A stretch of DNA of 64,000 nt from Quillaja saponaria (GCA_029379385.1 CM055618.1:14299071-14363070); one strand, 5' to 3'; counted from the stretch's first letter, positions 33,535 through 48,145 are shown. The notes: generated by a model from the sequence alone, not told the origin. Numbers and translations: made by a program.

Positions 33535-36500
33535 ATGGAACAGGCTAAGCCAGAAACCGAGCAAAAAGAGCAAACTCCGGTTCCGGTTCAAGATCCAGAA
33601 AAGAAACCCGATCCAAAGGATTCAGGTCATGCACAAAATGGAGATGGGAAAGAGGAAAGTTTCGTGATTGGATCGGAATCGGAGAAGGAGCAATCATTGG
33701 ATCGTTCTTTATCATCTAGTGCTTCGAAGAAGTCGGTGCATTGGAGCCCCGAATTGGTTACTGAATCTACCGGTGTTCCTTCTGCTCATGAATCGAATCC
33801 TTATGTTACTGCTTCTCCTATGCCCGCGTCCTCTTTCTCCATCAAGGGTCAGTATACGATGTTATATTTATTACTTATATATTATATGATGATGATTTTG
33901 AAGAATCTTGTGGAGGTAATGGGAAATCTTTGCCCTGTGATCAGATACGGTAGGGACTGTTAGGGATGTGCTTGGGAGATGGCGAGTGAAGGTGGGAGAA
34001 GCGACTAGGAAAGCTGAGGATCTGGCCGGAAATACTTGGCAGCACTGTAAGTTTAATTGGTTTACTTTCTGGTGTTTTGGACCTTTTAGCTTTTTCAATT
34101 AATCATGTTTCTAATAGCACTGATTCACTGAATACTGCAATTACATTGCTATAGTTTTAATGGAATTTGTGCATTGGATAGTTCTTGAAAAAATTTGTAA
34201 ACAAAGCATTTTGGGATGATTTGCAATTATGTTTAGATACCCATTTGCATTTTATTTCTATTTGTTTTGCTTATGGTATAGATATTGCTTTGGTTTATTT
34301 GAGCTGAAATTTTCAATTGCACTGAATTTAAGAGCTGGAGATGTGAGCTTGATCTTCGCATGGTGAGGCTGTTATGTTCACTGGTTATTACCCTATGAAC
34401 TAAGCTTTTTCTTTCACAAATACCAGTGGAGGGGTCTTTTCTTAAGATGTGCACGAAGAAAGGCATTGGGCTGGTAATGGCATGATTTTGTACTTGATCT
34501 TTGTTCTTGATCTTGTTTTTATTTACGAGGTTAATTAAGGTGTAGGTTGGAGAAGTACGTAGTTATGGGAACTAAAAGCCTCTAAGTGGTCCGGTGGGAG
34601 TGTGATTTTACATTGTTGTTTAGAAGGTGTACCAAGTGAATAAAGCTTCTCCTTTTACTTCCTTTACTCTGTGAGTCATTGAGGAATATGTTATTTGTCA
34701 TGGAGGAAGGTAGCTTTCATTTTTTCTAGCAGGAAAGAATATTAAGGGTTCTTTCCTTGATTTAATATGTTGTTGACATACCTTTGATGTTGTCATGGTA
34801 GGTATTTAGTGGATCCAGTTATATTTGTCCTCTGTCAAGAAGAAACACATGTTACAATGTTTTCTTAGTTACTTGTTATGATATGTCGACTGTCAGCAAT
34901 CAGCCTGATTAAATGTTGACCATTTGCTGACTCATTACATTTTCCTTCTTCATCATTTTTGTGTAAAGTATTATTTCAGTTGAGGTTTTTATTTTTGTAT
35001 TTTTCTGAAGTTTATTGCTTACTACTAAGATTTAAGGTTACATGGAGGTATAATTCCACTAACATAGTATACCATATTACCAAACAATTCGATAAGTATT
35101 AGAATCAAGAATTTTATATTTTGCAGAACCAATCCATATATATTTGATTTGAAATTCATGATGTGTCATATAGAAATCATCTGCCTTGACTGATTTACAT
35201 GATGTAGTATTTGGGTACTACTACAAAGACCAAAATTCTTAATTGTTTCTTTTACTCTGTATTTCCTGTTGTCTTCAGTTATCCAAGTGAATCCATTTAG
35301 AACATCTAGGATTCTTGCATTGTAATATGTTCAGGACAGTTTTAGTAGCTCTGTTATGAAACATTATCTTTGGCCATGACACCAACTCTTTGTAGAAGAC
35401 TCTTGTATATTAATTTTTCTTTTGGCCCAGTTGTCTATAAACTCAAAGCATTTTTTTCTGGTCTCCGATATTCTTTTTAAGAGAGGGGGTGATGCAATTT
35501 CCATTATTTTAATATTTCTGCTGTTATTGATTTATTCAAGTCGTTCATTTGTTTTTGTTAATACCTTTCATTATTCTCAATCATTTTCAATGTGTGTTAT
35601 AATATTACTGAAATGACCACTTAATTATGTTATATTAGTGAAAACGAGCCCCAGTTTTGCTGAAGCTGCCATGGGAAGAATTGCTCAGGGAACAAAGGTC
35701 CTTGCAGAAGGTGGTTATGAGAAGATTTTCCGGCAAACTTTTGAGACAGTTCCAGAGGAGCAACTTCAGAACTCTTATGCATGTTATCTATCCACATCAG
35801 CTGGTCCAGTTATGGGAGTTGTATATGTATCTACTGAAAAGCTTGCATTTTGTAGTGATAATCCTCTTTCATATAAATCTGGCAACCAAACAGAATGGAG
35901 CTATTATAAGGTACATTGCTTTGTCCTGAGAACATGTTATAGAAGGAAAGGAGTGACGGGTTAATTTGGTTTTTCTCTCTTAACAATTTTATGTTTCATT
36001 TGATCTATAAGTCATATAAATTTTATTGGCTTCTCTGGTCTTAGCACTCTTTCTACAACTTATTTTGTTGTATGATACAGTAGACTGGATGGAGATTGGA
36101 GACGAACCATTTAATCAGGGGAATGCTAGGAAACATATTTCTCGCGGATTAGGGCTTGATTGTGATTTTGTTTTGGAAGAATAATTTCACCATTGTTTTT
36201 CATGCTCATTTTCATTTTCCATTTGTGGCCAACATCGTGAAGATACTAAGATCCTAGTACGGCTGTCACTTGGTTATCATTTTCAGATTTACTTTGTATT
36301 TATCATTCTGACATGTTCTATTTATTTAATTCTACTGGGATGAGATATTTTTTTTTTTATTTTTTTTTCGCATTTTCTTGTGGAAATACAAGTTGTTGGT
36401 TGTTTAGTCATTGAGTGGTGTGTAAGAACTAAGACCAACCCTAAGTTGTTTTGGCTTCTGTAATTCGTGAAATAGGCCATCATTGTTGGCCTTGTATTAA

Positions 36501-38368
36501 GAGTGTGCTTACTTTGTGGACTGAGGAAAGCTTGTGAAATTATTGCAAAATAAATGGTTTTGTACTCTTTTTTTTTTTTTTTTTTTTTTTCTGGCTTTTT
36601 AAATCTAAGAAGCTCCTGATAGTTGGCATTCCCTGTTTTTTAGAGGGATGTGATCAGGAATCTGAGAATGACTGAAACCCTGGTGTTTGTGAGATCTGGC
36701 TTCTGGAACTTGAAAATGACTCTTCTTGAAGTTTTTCTCTTAACTGTGTCTTCATTTGTTTTACCCTTTTCTCTGATCTCAAAACAAACCCTTGTTAATG
36801 TAATCATTTCTTAGGGAAGTTTATTTTGCCCCTTTGCAGTATCACATATTTACTTTGCCACTTTATGGTTTGTAAAATCTCACCTTGCCTCTACAACTTG
36901 TTTAGTCAAGTTTTTCCACTAAATTAGATGGATTATGCATGTGATGTGTGAATGGCTTGAGAAGGTAACATGCATATTCTGTTGATTTTAAGTTGAGGAC
37001 TTGATGGAGCAAACAAGATAGTGCAAAATGACAACTCGAAGACCTTAAGATGGTAAAGAAGAAAAGGCTGTACCATGAGGAATAAAATGAGTTTTCCTTT
37101 TAGGTTAAGTCAATTGTTTTTAATGTGGTACACTTGTATCAAGTTTCCTTTGATCTGTGAACTGATGAATTAAAATAATTTTTAACAATGACTATTTTTG
37201 CTTCATTCACAGGATTTCTAGTTACTTACAAGTCTATGACAGTTTGCAAAATCACATAAGCTATTAATAGTAAGTTTAGCTGGACCAATTGATTCTAGCT
37301 GTTAGATTTCAGAACGGGGATTCTGTGTTTAAGAACTTACCTGCAGCTAAGGAAGATAAGTTTATTGCAGACTAGTTTTCAATTATTTTTTAATATATGA
37401 ACACAATAAGATAAGCCTTTTTGATTTTTTGAATTTTTTTTTTTCTTTTTCTGGTTTGGTAGTAAGGGCCTAGAAGTTGATGGTAGCTTTATCTAGATTC
37501 AGATAAGCAAAGATAGAGGAGATATAAGTTTTTATTTAGCTTTGTCATTAACATGTGGATTCTTAAAATAACCTGAGACACATAAACAGAGTCACAGACA
37601 CAAAGAGCATCACTAGTTATTGGTAAATATAGATGCTTGGCTTCACTATTTACTCGATGGAAATAAGGGAAGGCTGATATTACTTTATTTAATTTAGACT
37701 CGAAGAAATTTAATGGAACCTTTTCCTCTGGAAGTGCAGACTTCACATAAATTTTCTCATATCTTTACATTGTATTTCATCATCTTATAGTGGAACATGT
37801 AAAGTCTTTGAGTTCTGTATTTCGTTATATGACAGCTGCATAAATTTTTTGCTTGCCATCATAAGGATCAATATTAACTGGTGCCTGAGTAGTAGTTATT
37901 ATAGTATTTCGTGGATAGTCATATCGGAAGTAAAATTAACTAAATTATATGTTTTTGTTGCCACGAAGATAAACTTGCTGCAGCCTTTCTAATCACAAAG
38001 TAATATATTTTAAGCCTTGAAGGATGATAGTCCTTGTCTTGGCTGATTTAAAGTCATATAGATATCAGACCATTTTATGTCATTTTCTTCTTGAGCCGTT
38101 CATAGTAGTGTTTTTGTTTTTGCTGGATAATTCATTTATAGTATTAATAATTGGCACTTTTTTTGTGTGATGCAAATAGGTAGTCATCCCATTACATCAG
38201 CTTAAAGCAGTTAATCCTTCATCAAGCGGAGTCAACCCTTCTGAAAAATACATCCAGCTCATTTCTATCGATGATCACGAATTTTGGTTTATGGGTTTCT
38301 TGAACTATGAGGGTGCTGTGAAATGCCTGCAGGAAGCATCGGATGCCAACAACTTACAATCTGTATGA
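33535..38368 (+). CDS. GEM: GEM-like GRAM-domain protein (291 aa)
   Basis: Four exons: 33535-33847, 33945-34046, 35639-35910 and 38180-38368, all GT-AG and in phase, giving 291 aa (Arabidopsis GEM is about 300). The N-terminal 100 residues are acidic, Pro/Ser-rich and disordered, with [14 protein letters not shown] and [10 protein letters not shown] as recognisable family blocks. Next comes [43 protein letters not shown], the hallmark of the GEM/ABA-responsive GRAM family. The GRAM domain spans about 165-285 ([77 protein letters not shown]). GEM in Arabidopsis interacts with CDT1 and modulates GL2 expression in root epidermis; GRAM domains bind membranes or phosphoinositides. Introns 2 and 3 are 1.6 and 2.3 kb. 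The neighbour PFK5 gene supports the GEM assignment. Confidence 0.93.
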
Positions 38369-41300
38369 TGGTTATTTTTGTGTATCAGACTCTCACCCCG
38401 TTATATTATCTGCATCTTGTAACAGAAGTTGACAAAATTTATAAGTTCTCTTGTCTCGGAGCATTTAACAAATGTTGCTGCTCCTTGGAAATTCTTCAAC
38501 AGTGTTGAATATGAAGTAACTGTAGAGTTTATATCTGGGAGAACAGTTTAGAAAAGTGTAGTGTCGTCTTGTTTATTGTTCATGTGATTGTATTTTTGCA
38601 TGCTATAATTCATACCTAAAGAGCTTTTACTTTGGAACCTTTTTGTAGATGTACTGAAATTTTTCTGGCTGTCTCTTTTAAACTTGGTACTCATAATTTT
38701 GAGAGTTAGGACTTTCATGCTGACAGATGAACACATGAACTTGTTGACTGTACTCGTTGTTAGCGTATTATTATCACTCATCCATTAATTGCAAATCGTT
38801 TCAGCCTTGCAGGATTAAAATTCATGCTTCTGTTGTGCTTTTATAAAATACTTTACTATATACTGCGACTGGATTTACAAGGGCCTGTTTGGAGAGGTAG
38901 TTTAGTAGCCGGGCCATGGATTGGATATGGATCTGCTTTGAGCTGGGCCAGATCCATACTTGATTTACTCGGAAATTTCAATTCGTAGAGTCTATATCTC
39001 TGTCCTTCTTTGACTTCTGACAAGTGTTTTTTTTTTTTTTTTTTTTTTCACATAAAATAAATAATCACACTCTTGCACAATGGAGAAAAGGGAGAGAACT
39101 TGGAGGTAAAATTGTTTTATGTTGTTTTCTATTTCATGCTAAATATGATTCTGTGTGTACGAGAACTCTCTGAAACGGTGGTTAATCGATTTCATATTGA
39201 AGAGAAGTTTTTGAGCACCAACATCGCAATTCCTATTTGAAGTTGTATGTGATGGCATCCATTAAATTTTTCATGATTATATATGACCAAGTTACAGAAT
39301 ATATAAACCCTTATTATGAAAGGATGAACTTCCACTAAAATACAATGCCACAGTATATATGGAAAGCAAAACAATGAATTGGGTTGGGATTTTGGAGTAA
39401 AATGGAAGTAGGGCATGTATCTCTTTCGGCATGCATGTGATTTAGTGAATTACGCTAATCCTTCTTACATGCTTTAATTATTGAACCTATAATGCCTGAA
39501 TCAAGGAATCTTGAAACTGTTTACAAAGCAGGCTTATATTAGATGAGTGAATCATTACCCACTTAAATCAAAAATCTTTCATTTGCACGCCTAAATGTCA
39601 TTTCTTAAGATTACACACTTGTCAAGTCAAATTAAAATAAATCAGTGTGAAGGTGATTAGTAAAAGTGTAGATAAATTAATCTGGATATATATGACTGTT
39701 ATATAAAAAAGATAAAAAAACGAAGTAAATGTAATTATATTTGAAAACTATTAATAATGGTATCCACATTCCACAATTGATTTAAGGTGATGTTAAATTG
39801 AATCAATTATTATTATTTTTTAATTCTAGCAACCTAACATTGAATTAATGTTTTGATCATGGGCTAGTCATCATAGTCACAAAAGTATGCAATTTTACTG
39901 TTCTATCAAATCATTGCTCTTCATCAATATTAACCTATTAATTTACTTTTCTGTATGTAATTATAATTAATTAAGTCTAATGGTATGTCGGTGGCTTTTT
40001 TGGACCTTAATCTTCTAGGCTATCATAACTCATAAGTCCTGTATCGTAGAGTGTCCAAGAACTTGTTATCATTTCAAAGTCGGACTTTGTCAGGTTTTTT
40101 AAGAAGAGCACTTATAACCTTCTTCTCCATCTTTATTTATTTATTAAAAGGCCTACTAAATTTAGGCTTGACTATGTCTCTTTTTTTTTTTTTTTTTCTC
40201 TATCTCCAATCTTCAAAAAAAAAAAAAAAAAATTTATTTTGTATCAATAGGATATCATCTTAGTTTCCTCAACAATATGAGAGCATTCGAATGGATCTCA
40301 AATATACCAATTTGTTTTTTTTTTCGAGTGTTCTAAATTCAAATTTGTATTCTTAACCTGAAAATACAACTCACTTAACACTCCGCCTAATTATTGTTGG
40401 TTCAATGTTCTCTTTATTATGAAGAGTAAGGAATGTTGACATGAATTTTATTTCTAAAATGATCCTAAATATGATGATTCATAATAGACTAATCAATTAT
40501 TAATTCAATTAATAAGATACTATATAGGAAGTTATGTACAATCTCAACATATATATATAGTATATTTCATCGCCTTTTACTGTTACTCTTAATTACTAAA
40601 TCAATTAATTGTGGACTACTGCCAAGCTGTTAACTCAAGATTGGTCCATCAACTTCTTTATTATTGGATTTGATTTGGTTAAAAATACTCATACTTTTGA
40701 TTCATATATATTTACAGAAAATTAATTTCACAGCATTTAGATTGTAAAAATTATATTTAATTTTCCTATTTTACCAAATTAAAAATTAATCCAACAAATG
40801 ATGAAAATTTCTGAAGTAATTTGTTACATTATGTTACCATAATATTATGATGCAGTAAAAAAAATAAGAAAATGAAAAGTTCATATATATGGATTCCCTA
40901 AAGAAAAGAAAAGACAATCCAAAATTAATAAGGAAAAATAAAAGTATATGTATATATATATATATAATAGAGTTGAAGGACAAGATGATGCAATTGTCAT
41001 AAATTAACACATGATGATGATGATGCAATGAGGCATGGGTAAGGCTTGAATCAATGAATTGTCACTTAGAGGAATATCTTCCATTTAGGTGCAATCTGGA
41101 TGCTAGTGGAGGAAGCATTTGACAATGTCAAGCCAAATTTAGCATCTCTTTGTTTTCATTTACCTGTTGCCTCTCTGCCTCTCTGTCTGTGCCCTCTTCA
41201 CCCAAACCAATGAAAAAAAATAAAAAATTAACTCTTTCTGCTTCCTTCCAATTCCATGCCTTCTTCTCTAATTTATGAACAACCTTGTATTATATTTTGA

Positions 41301-44300
41301 CAGTTTTCATAGCTCCCATTTTTGGAAAAAAAAAAAAAAGAAACTGTTTCCTTTTTCCCCAATTAGGGTTTTAATTAGACTCATTTTCTTGATGATCAAG
41401 AATTAGGTATTTCATTAGCTAGCTAGGTTTTCAAATATGCGTGTCGGAAGTTTTTAGTTGAAAATATAAATAGTAAAGTTGGAAACAAAAGCTGATCATC
41501 AATGCATGCATGGGCATGACCATATATATGAATAGTGGAAGTAATGGTTAAGACATATAAAAGCAAACAACCTTTCTGGCTCTTGTATGATGTATCATCA
41601 TCTTCATCATTCTTCTTATGTCTAATTTCAACCAAAGCAGTGGTGGTGAATGTAAAACAGTGTATAACTGCTTGCTCTGTTCAATAATAGGTACTGTTCC
41701 TTTTTTGTGATTTTTAAGCATCCAAAGTGGTCCTAATTATAACTTTCTGATTTTCCATTCTGATTTCTGAACAGTAATAATTTTGCATTATTATATATGT
41801 ATACTCAGTAACTATTTGTAGTATTAAGTAAAAACTGATTTTGCTTTTTACATATATGTAGTACTGATACATCCCAATCTTGTGAATGAAATCAGAAAAA
41901 AACAAGAACTATCATGTTTATCTATATGAAATCAGAAAAAAAACAAGTATCAAATATGAATACATTATCAAGATGTTGGTGTAGTCGTTAATGATGTATT
42001 TTCTAACTTTAGAAGAAGACATTAAGAATACAATTTTAATGGACATTTTAATTTTGAGATCTGCTTTTGACAAGACTAGAGATGAATACATTGAGTTGTG
42101 CTTAATCTCACCCGAAAACTACCCTATTGATGAAATTAAATTATAAAAAAAAAAACCCATGAATGCATGCATGATCTGAAATTGTGAAATCTGAATCATG
42201 TACAAAATTAAGAGAAAGCAAATTTAAACAACAAACAAAACCAAAAACAAAGAAGAGGGGGTCTTGTTTAGTTGTTTGTGGGCAGCGAAGGTGGTGCAGT
42301 AAGAAGCGAGCTAGGGGCCACTGATTGTGAGACAGAGACAGAGAGAGAGAGAATATAGAAATGGAAATCGATCAGGGTCGTCCCATCCTTTTCTTGGTCA
42401 TGTCACCATCACTTTCCTTTTCCCCGTAATTCTCTCAATCTCTCTCCTCTCTCAATATGTACATTTGTATTGTCTTCTGATAAATTAAACCTGTGATGAA
42501 CGGAGATATATAATAGTCCGTCCCGTTTTGGTCTGAGAATTTTCCGTTTAAATCCATGCAGGCTACGTTCCGTTCATGATGTTTTCTACTTTTTACTATT
42601 GCCGATGACTATGAGTACTGAGTTTAGTGGTCGTAATATCATGTCTGTCTGTCTGTCTGTCTCAAACTGTCCATCCATCCATTCTTATTCTTATTTTATA
42701 CGAGAGAGAGAGAGAGAGATGGTATCAGTGGATGACACAAGCGCAAAACTGTCGTTTCTTCAATATACATGTCTTTGTTTTGTTTTCAGTGGTTTCCCTC
42801 CAGCTGACACCCATGAGAATTCCAACTCCATCACCAACACACTTTGTATTTTACATACTTTTAAGAGGAGCGAGCTTAGTTTAATTTTTGATGTGTACGA
42901 TATTGATTTGGGTATAATTTATATTTTTGATGATTTTAAACATCTCAATTGCAATAACTTCTCAAACAACAAATAGAAAACATTATCAGCTTTCACTTTT
43001 TATAATAAAAAAAATATTGCACACTAAATATATAATTTTATACATTTATAATTATAACACATTAATACGTTTGTATATAAATTAATATTAATTCAATATA
43101 CTTTTTTTATATATACATGTGTATAAATAATAATATAATCTATTTTTCTGGAGACAGAGGTGAGACAATTTAGAAAGGTTTGAGGGATAGGTCATCTAGA
43201 TCAAAAAGTAAATATTAAGATAAAATAAATAAAGGAATATTTTTGAGTAAATATTTTATAAATAAAATAATTAAATAAATAGATTGCTACTTTGTTATTG
43301 TTATTATTATTATTTTTTGGCTAAGATGTTATTGTTATTATTATGAGTAGACAGTACACTGCTTGAGTAGCATATAGATAGATATATGCATGCTTGTCAG
43401 CAGTACGTCTCGTCAGATGTCTCTCCATTCGTTTTGGCTGTTTTTTGGAGGATCACATGATTTCGTTCATTTCAATTCAATTACACGTTCAACTTCTTAA
43501 TTTATTGGATAGTTAATTAATTAATTAGTATTTTACTATTGCTAGAACCAAATTAATTATACTTTAGTTAACTTCAATTACTTCAAACTGATAGCAATTA
43601 TGATCCGTAGATGTCAAAATCTACCTGGGTGATGATCAGCATCCAATGGCTGGGAAGGACTTTGTGTTTTTTAGTGCAATTATTGATTTTGATTGTGATA
43701 AGACTACCATGCATGCATCAGTTTTTAGTTTCAAAAGTTACGTTTATAATAACAATTAAGTATCTATTCCATATAAAATTATAAAAATCAATCTGAGTTA
43801 TGTTTACTTCAAATCACACGTAGAATGAAATTAATTATCATTGGATAATTTACTCTAAAAAAAATATTTAAGAGAAAATCTATTAACTTATAAAATCTTT
43901 CATTTGTTAGTAGAACTTAGTGACAATAGGATAATAAGCTTTCTAATTATAATAAACTTCAAATCCTTAATTACGGTTAACTCTTGATAGGTAAGATTTT
44001 AAATTTGAGTATCCTATTATAGTTTCTGATGTGTTAATCTTTAATGTTCTTGTTTTTCATGTAAAAAAAATTGTTTTAATTATGAATTCACTAAATAAAA
44101 CACAACTTTGTAAAGAGTTTTAAGAAAAACATCAACTGTTAAAATTAATCAAATTAAAACCCTAATTAAGAAGTTGCGAATTGTCATTCAATTTCCTAAG
44201 AGCTCCGTTTGGGCTATGATATCCCCTTCTTAGGTTTAAGAACACAAATGCACGTCATCATGCTATATCTTTCTCATGTGGGTGTATATATGATGAATGT

Positions 44301-45432
44301 TCTAAAATTCGATATGGAGATTGATTTTAATGAAGTGTTTGGGTTTTGGATCATCGGTCTGATCATTGAGCGTGAGAATATTCATTAAAAACAAAAAAAA
44401 TAAAAAATAGATGGTCACAAGGCCATCCAGCTGATTCAAGATTTCCTGGGTGTGAACGATCTACAGCTATTTAAAATTTTAAAACTAATTCGGTTCAAAA
44501 TGGTATCGAATAACGATTCAATCGTCTGAATCAATCCGGATTCAAAATATCAGAATAGGCCTTGGTTGGTAAAGTTGGCGACAACCAAGCACCATTTCCT
44601 AAATACAAAAGAGCGTGTCTCGTACGCTTTAATATCGCGAGTACTTAAATCAACCTCACCTTATCTATCCCCCGTTTTTTGCCTTTTTCTCTCTTTTACG
44701 AACACAGCAATAATAAATGCATGTTGACGCCAAAAGCGCGTCACATATGTCGGAAACGACCGCACGTAGTAGCAGCAGCCTTTAATGCCGACATTTCAAA
44801 TTTTTTTCCACCTGTGTTTTTCAAGTCTCTGACTCCCACATGTACGTTCACTAGGGGAACAAAATAAATAATAAAGTGATAATCTATCCTAAAATTCACG
44901 CGCCACCACATGCGGCACTCATATCCCACCAGCTATCTCATATGGGTCCCATCTTACATCAGTTAGTTTCAGCTACGGGAATGCGTGCACTCAATTACGC
45001 CCCTGGCCCTGGGATTGACTGGCAGAGATTCAGTGTTGGTGACAGCCATTGGCGTTTGGATATAAGCGCGTGCGGAAAGTTGTACTGTGCAGTATGAAGA
45101 CAAAACAAGGTTAGCTATGGAACTGTAAAAAGTAAAAGTTACCGGGCTACCGGATATAGCCGGTGGAAGATACAGGCTTGTCTGATAGGGATTAGGGAAG
45201 CCAAAGGTTCTATCTTTGCAAAGGTTTCAGATGTTCAGGGGAAAGTATATGAAGGAAAGAGATAGCAAGAAAGACAAACAGAGAGAGAGAAGAGAGAGAG
45301 AGAAAGAGAGAGCCCTTCTTCATCTTTTTTCTAATTTGGATGAGAGAAATAGAAAGAAAATTAATCCCCAAGTTGAAATTTTGAAGCTTCTGGCTTAACT
45401 GGGTAGTACTTTAGTGTTTGTTTTCTGGAAAA
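38369..45432. other. Intergenic between the GEM-like and ZHD genes
   Basis: It begins with the GEM 3' UTR (several hundred bp). AT-rich DNA follows with homopolymer tracts (39027-39048, 40183-40198, 40216-40231) and TGTC and CATC microsatellites near 42641-42681. From about 44580 to 45432 lies a GC-richer ZHD promoter and leader. No gene is recognised. A GC-richer patch at about 42250-42440 containing (GA)n could be an unrecognised promoter or non-coding transcript. Confidence 0.5.
44580..45432 (+). promoter_or_regulatory. Promoter and 5' leader of the ZHD gene
   Basis: This stretch has clearly more CpG than its surroundings: CGCGAGTAC at about 44636, AAAGCGCGTCAC at about 44733, CACGCGCCACC at about 44899 and AAGCGCGTGCGG at about 45065. 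GCGCGT and CGCGTG cores are typical of CAMTA/CGCG-box sites. The leader just upstream of the ATG carries a GA-rich tract (about 45280-45312). Exact transcription start is not visible. Confidence 0.5.
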
Positions 45433-46197
45433 ATGGAATTTGAAGATCAAGAGGAGCGAGAAGAAGAAATGGGTCTTCCTGGGCCAGAGAGTTATGACCC
45501 GTTGGAAAACTCGACCCGAGTGAAAATGCCAAGTTCTGGAGTTATAGGAGAAGCTCAGACTGGGAGGAACAATAACAACAAAGGCAGGTACAGAGAGTGT
45601 TTGAAGAACCATGCTGCGGGGATTGGAGGACACGCGCTTGATGGTTGTGGAGAGTTCATGGCAGCTGGAGTTGAAGGTACACTGGATGGACTCAAATGCG
45701 CCGCGTGTAACTGCCACCGTAATTTCCACCGCAAAGAAACTGAAACAGTCGGTGGTGGTGGACTCGGAGTCAGGGACCCGTATTTGCTGACCCACCAACA
45801 ATACCAAACCCATCATCACCACCAACAGCAATTCACTGCTTATTATCGAACACCAGCTGGGTATTTACACATGGGTGGACAACAAAGTGGGGCACCGCTG
45901 GCTTTGCCGTCCACGTCCGGAGGTGGTGGTGGTGGGACTCAGAGCACAAGGGAGGATCAAGAGGATGTGTCAAACCCATTGAGTGGTGGAAGTGGAGGGT
46001 CTAAGAAAAGATTCAGGACCAAATTCACCCAAGAACAGAAAGAAAAAATGTTGGGTTTGGCAGAGAGATTGGGTTGGAGAATTCAGAAGCATGATGAGGC
46101 GGTGGTCCAACAATTCTGTGATGAGATGGGTATCAAGCGTCACGTGCTTAAGGTTTGGATGCACAACAACAAGCACACTCTGGGTAAGAAGCCCTAG
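45433..46197 (+). CDS. ZHD1: Zinc-finger homeodomain transcription factor (ZHD1/ZHD2 type, 254 aa)
   Basis: Intronless, as usual for the family. The first ATG in the frame is at 45433. Residues 52-101 form the ZF-HD dimerisation domain ([40 protein letters not shown]) with all Cys and His ligand positions present. Residues 105-190 are a low-complexity His-, Gln- and Gly-rich linker. Residues 191-253 are the atypical homeodomain ([45 protein letters not shown]) with the recognition-helix core VWMHNNK. The N-terminus MEFEDQEE resembles Arabidopsis ZHD1/ZHD2 (HB25/HB22). These nuclear proteins form homo- and heterodimers, bind ATTA-core DNA and influence flower and shoot development. The presence of a CYCD2/4 gene nearby favours ZHD1, but ZHD1 versus ZHD2 is not resolved by sequence alone. 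Confidence 0.93.
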   Translation: MEFEDQEEREEEMGLPGPESYDPLENSTRVKMPSSGVIGEAQTGRNNNNKGRYRECLKNHAAGIGGHALDGCGEFMAAGVEGTLDGLKCAACNCHRNFHRKETETVGGGGLGVRDPYLLTHQQYQTHHHHQQQFTAYYRTPAGYLHMGGQQSGAPLALPSTSGGGGGGTQSTREDQEDVSNPLSGGSGGSKKRFRTKFTQEQKEKMLGLAERLGWRIQKHDEAVVQQFCDEMGIKRHVLKVWMHNNKHTLGKKP

Positions 46198-48144
46198 ATG
46201 ACTAGAATATTAACAAAATTGTGTCTTGGGTAAAGTTCTCAATGCCTAGCTGATCTCTTAGATTATAATCTTTCTAAAGCCTTTGTATTAACCAACAGTC
46301 TTCTGGGTTTACCTTACATTCTCTCTATTTTTCTGAGCTGAAAGTAGCATACAGATAGTCATCTGTGCAGCTTTGAAAAGTGAAGCTTGGTCTTGGAAGT
46401 GGGAAATTGTGTAACTGACTCAGATATTTAGTTTTAGGGTTTCTATCTTTCTTTTCTTGAAAACCCACTACTAGCTTAGGAGTATTTTAGTTAGTTAATA
46501 TTGGAGGTACGTAGGGTTGGGTATCAGCTGGTGTTTGGGCAATGGGTATTATATATTCTACTTGGGATTAGAGCAGATTGTTGTTAATGGGCTAGATTTA
46601 TATAATTTAATTGCAGTAATGCATGGAAAAATCACTCTTTGATTATTGGGTATTTGAAAGAATCATTTTATGATTCTATTCTTCTTGTTTTATCAGCTAG
46701 AAAGGATGGCAATTTGCTTTTGAGCTCAAGTTCATCATGATGGTGCACAAACATTTTCCCAGTTTCCCATGAGTTTGTCTTGATATTTTCTCAGTCATTT
46801 ACATTTGCCTAGCTAGCCAACCTTTTCATTTGAGTCAGAGATAGTTAATTGGGAAGAGGATTTCTCTGTTCTAGACGATTATGAACAAGGTATTGAATAA
46901 GTGCACATTTTCCTCTTTATTGATTTCTTGTGGTTGCTGGACTTCCTTCTATCATTCTATATGGTATTTTTCTGTTGCAAAGTTTGAGTATTACTCTTTG
47001 CTGCATTAAACTTTTGCAGTGTAGAGCATTTGTAGATAGTGATGCTTGGATTTTTGTTTCCCTTTCTATTTTTCCTTATAACTAATGAACTAATATATAT
47101 TACAATTTACAATACAATAATAATTTAGCTAGTTCTATAATTCTAAGTGACATCTTTGTACATATATGTTTACATCGATAATGGAGAGGCAGGTCCATTT
47201 GTTTGCTACTACTTTGATAAGTTTGATTGGGAAGGAAAGAGGCTAGTTCTAATCTTTGTATATATTTTTTTTATCTTGGGGTAGATATATGTGTATATAT
47301 ATATATAAACTCAAATTCAGATGTACTTAAGTCCAAAGCTTGGTCTGACAATATTGTGCTTCTCTCTCCTTCATTTCATCTTTCCATTATTTTTTCTCGT
47401 CTTAAATTAAATCAATAGTAGTGTGATTCAAGGGGAACATGTGGGCACTCCAACTGCAAGAGAAATTCTTGAATAAATTACAAGAGGGGCACACAGCTTT
47501 TGTCTGCAATTCTTCAACTGCTACCATCACTCCCATCAGTTAAAGGTTCAGACTCTTGAAGAGAGAAATCCGTCAAGATTAATTAATTTCCTTTAAAATA
47601 CACAGTTTAGTTAATTAGTTCAAGCCGTTAAACACCTATATATAGCCAATAATGGATGTACATGTAATGTAAAGTAAAAGGTTAATCACTTCTGCTATAT
47701 ATATAGCTTGTGTTGCAGACTATAGGGAAAAGAGTTGTGGGGATGGGGGATGACCTGATTGGTTATTTGGGGTAAGTATGAGCCTCACTTTTGTTTATAG
47801 CTAGTTTTGCTTCTTGTGGAGTTGAAACTCACCCACTAGCTAGAAGTCATCTTCAAGATGCTATTACTTGTTCTGGGGGAACCCCAGCATGAGTTAAAGC
47901 TGCTTTCTGTGGTCCACAACCTGAGTTAATTAAAGATGCTATTGTTGCTTGATCAGAATATCAGATACAGTTTATGTTTAACTTTATGACACTGTTTTCC
48001 TGCACTCTTAATTTAGTCTTTTGCCATTCGATTAACCAAACTCTAATTATGAATGCCATTGCTACCTCAATCTATATATAGATGATCCAATATCAGGAAT
48101 CAACCAAAAGTAGAGTTTGAAGGTCTTTTTTTGTGCTGTCTGTA

Positions 48145-48145
48145 G

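Noticed and set aside
45361..45831. 156-codon frame antisense to the ZHD gene
   Set aside because: It overlaps the zinc-finger coding region on the opposite strand and has no recognisable similarity.
47871..47890. Short perfect hairpin CTGGGG-GAA-CCCCAG as a possible microRNA or terminator
   Set aside because: The stem is only 6 bp and is not extended by flanking pairing. It matches no microRNA I know and is too short for a precursor.
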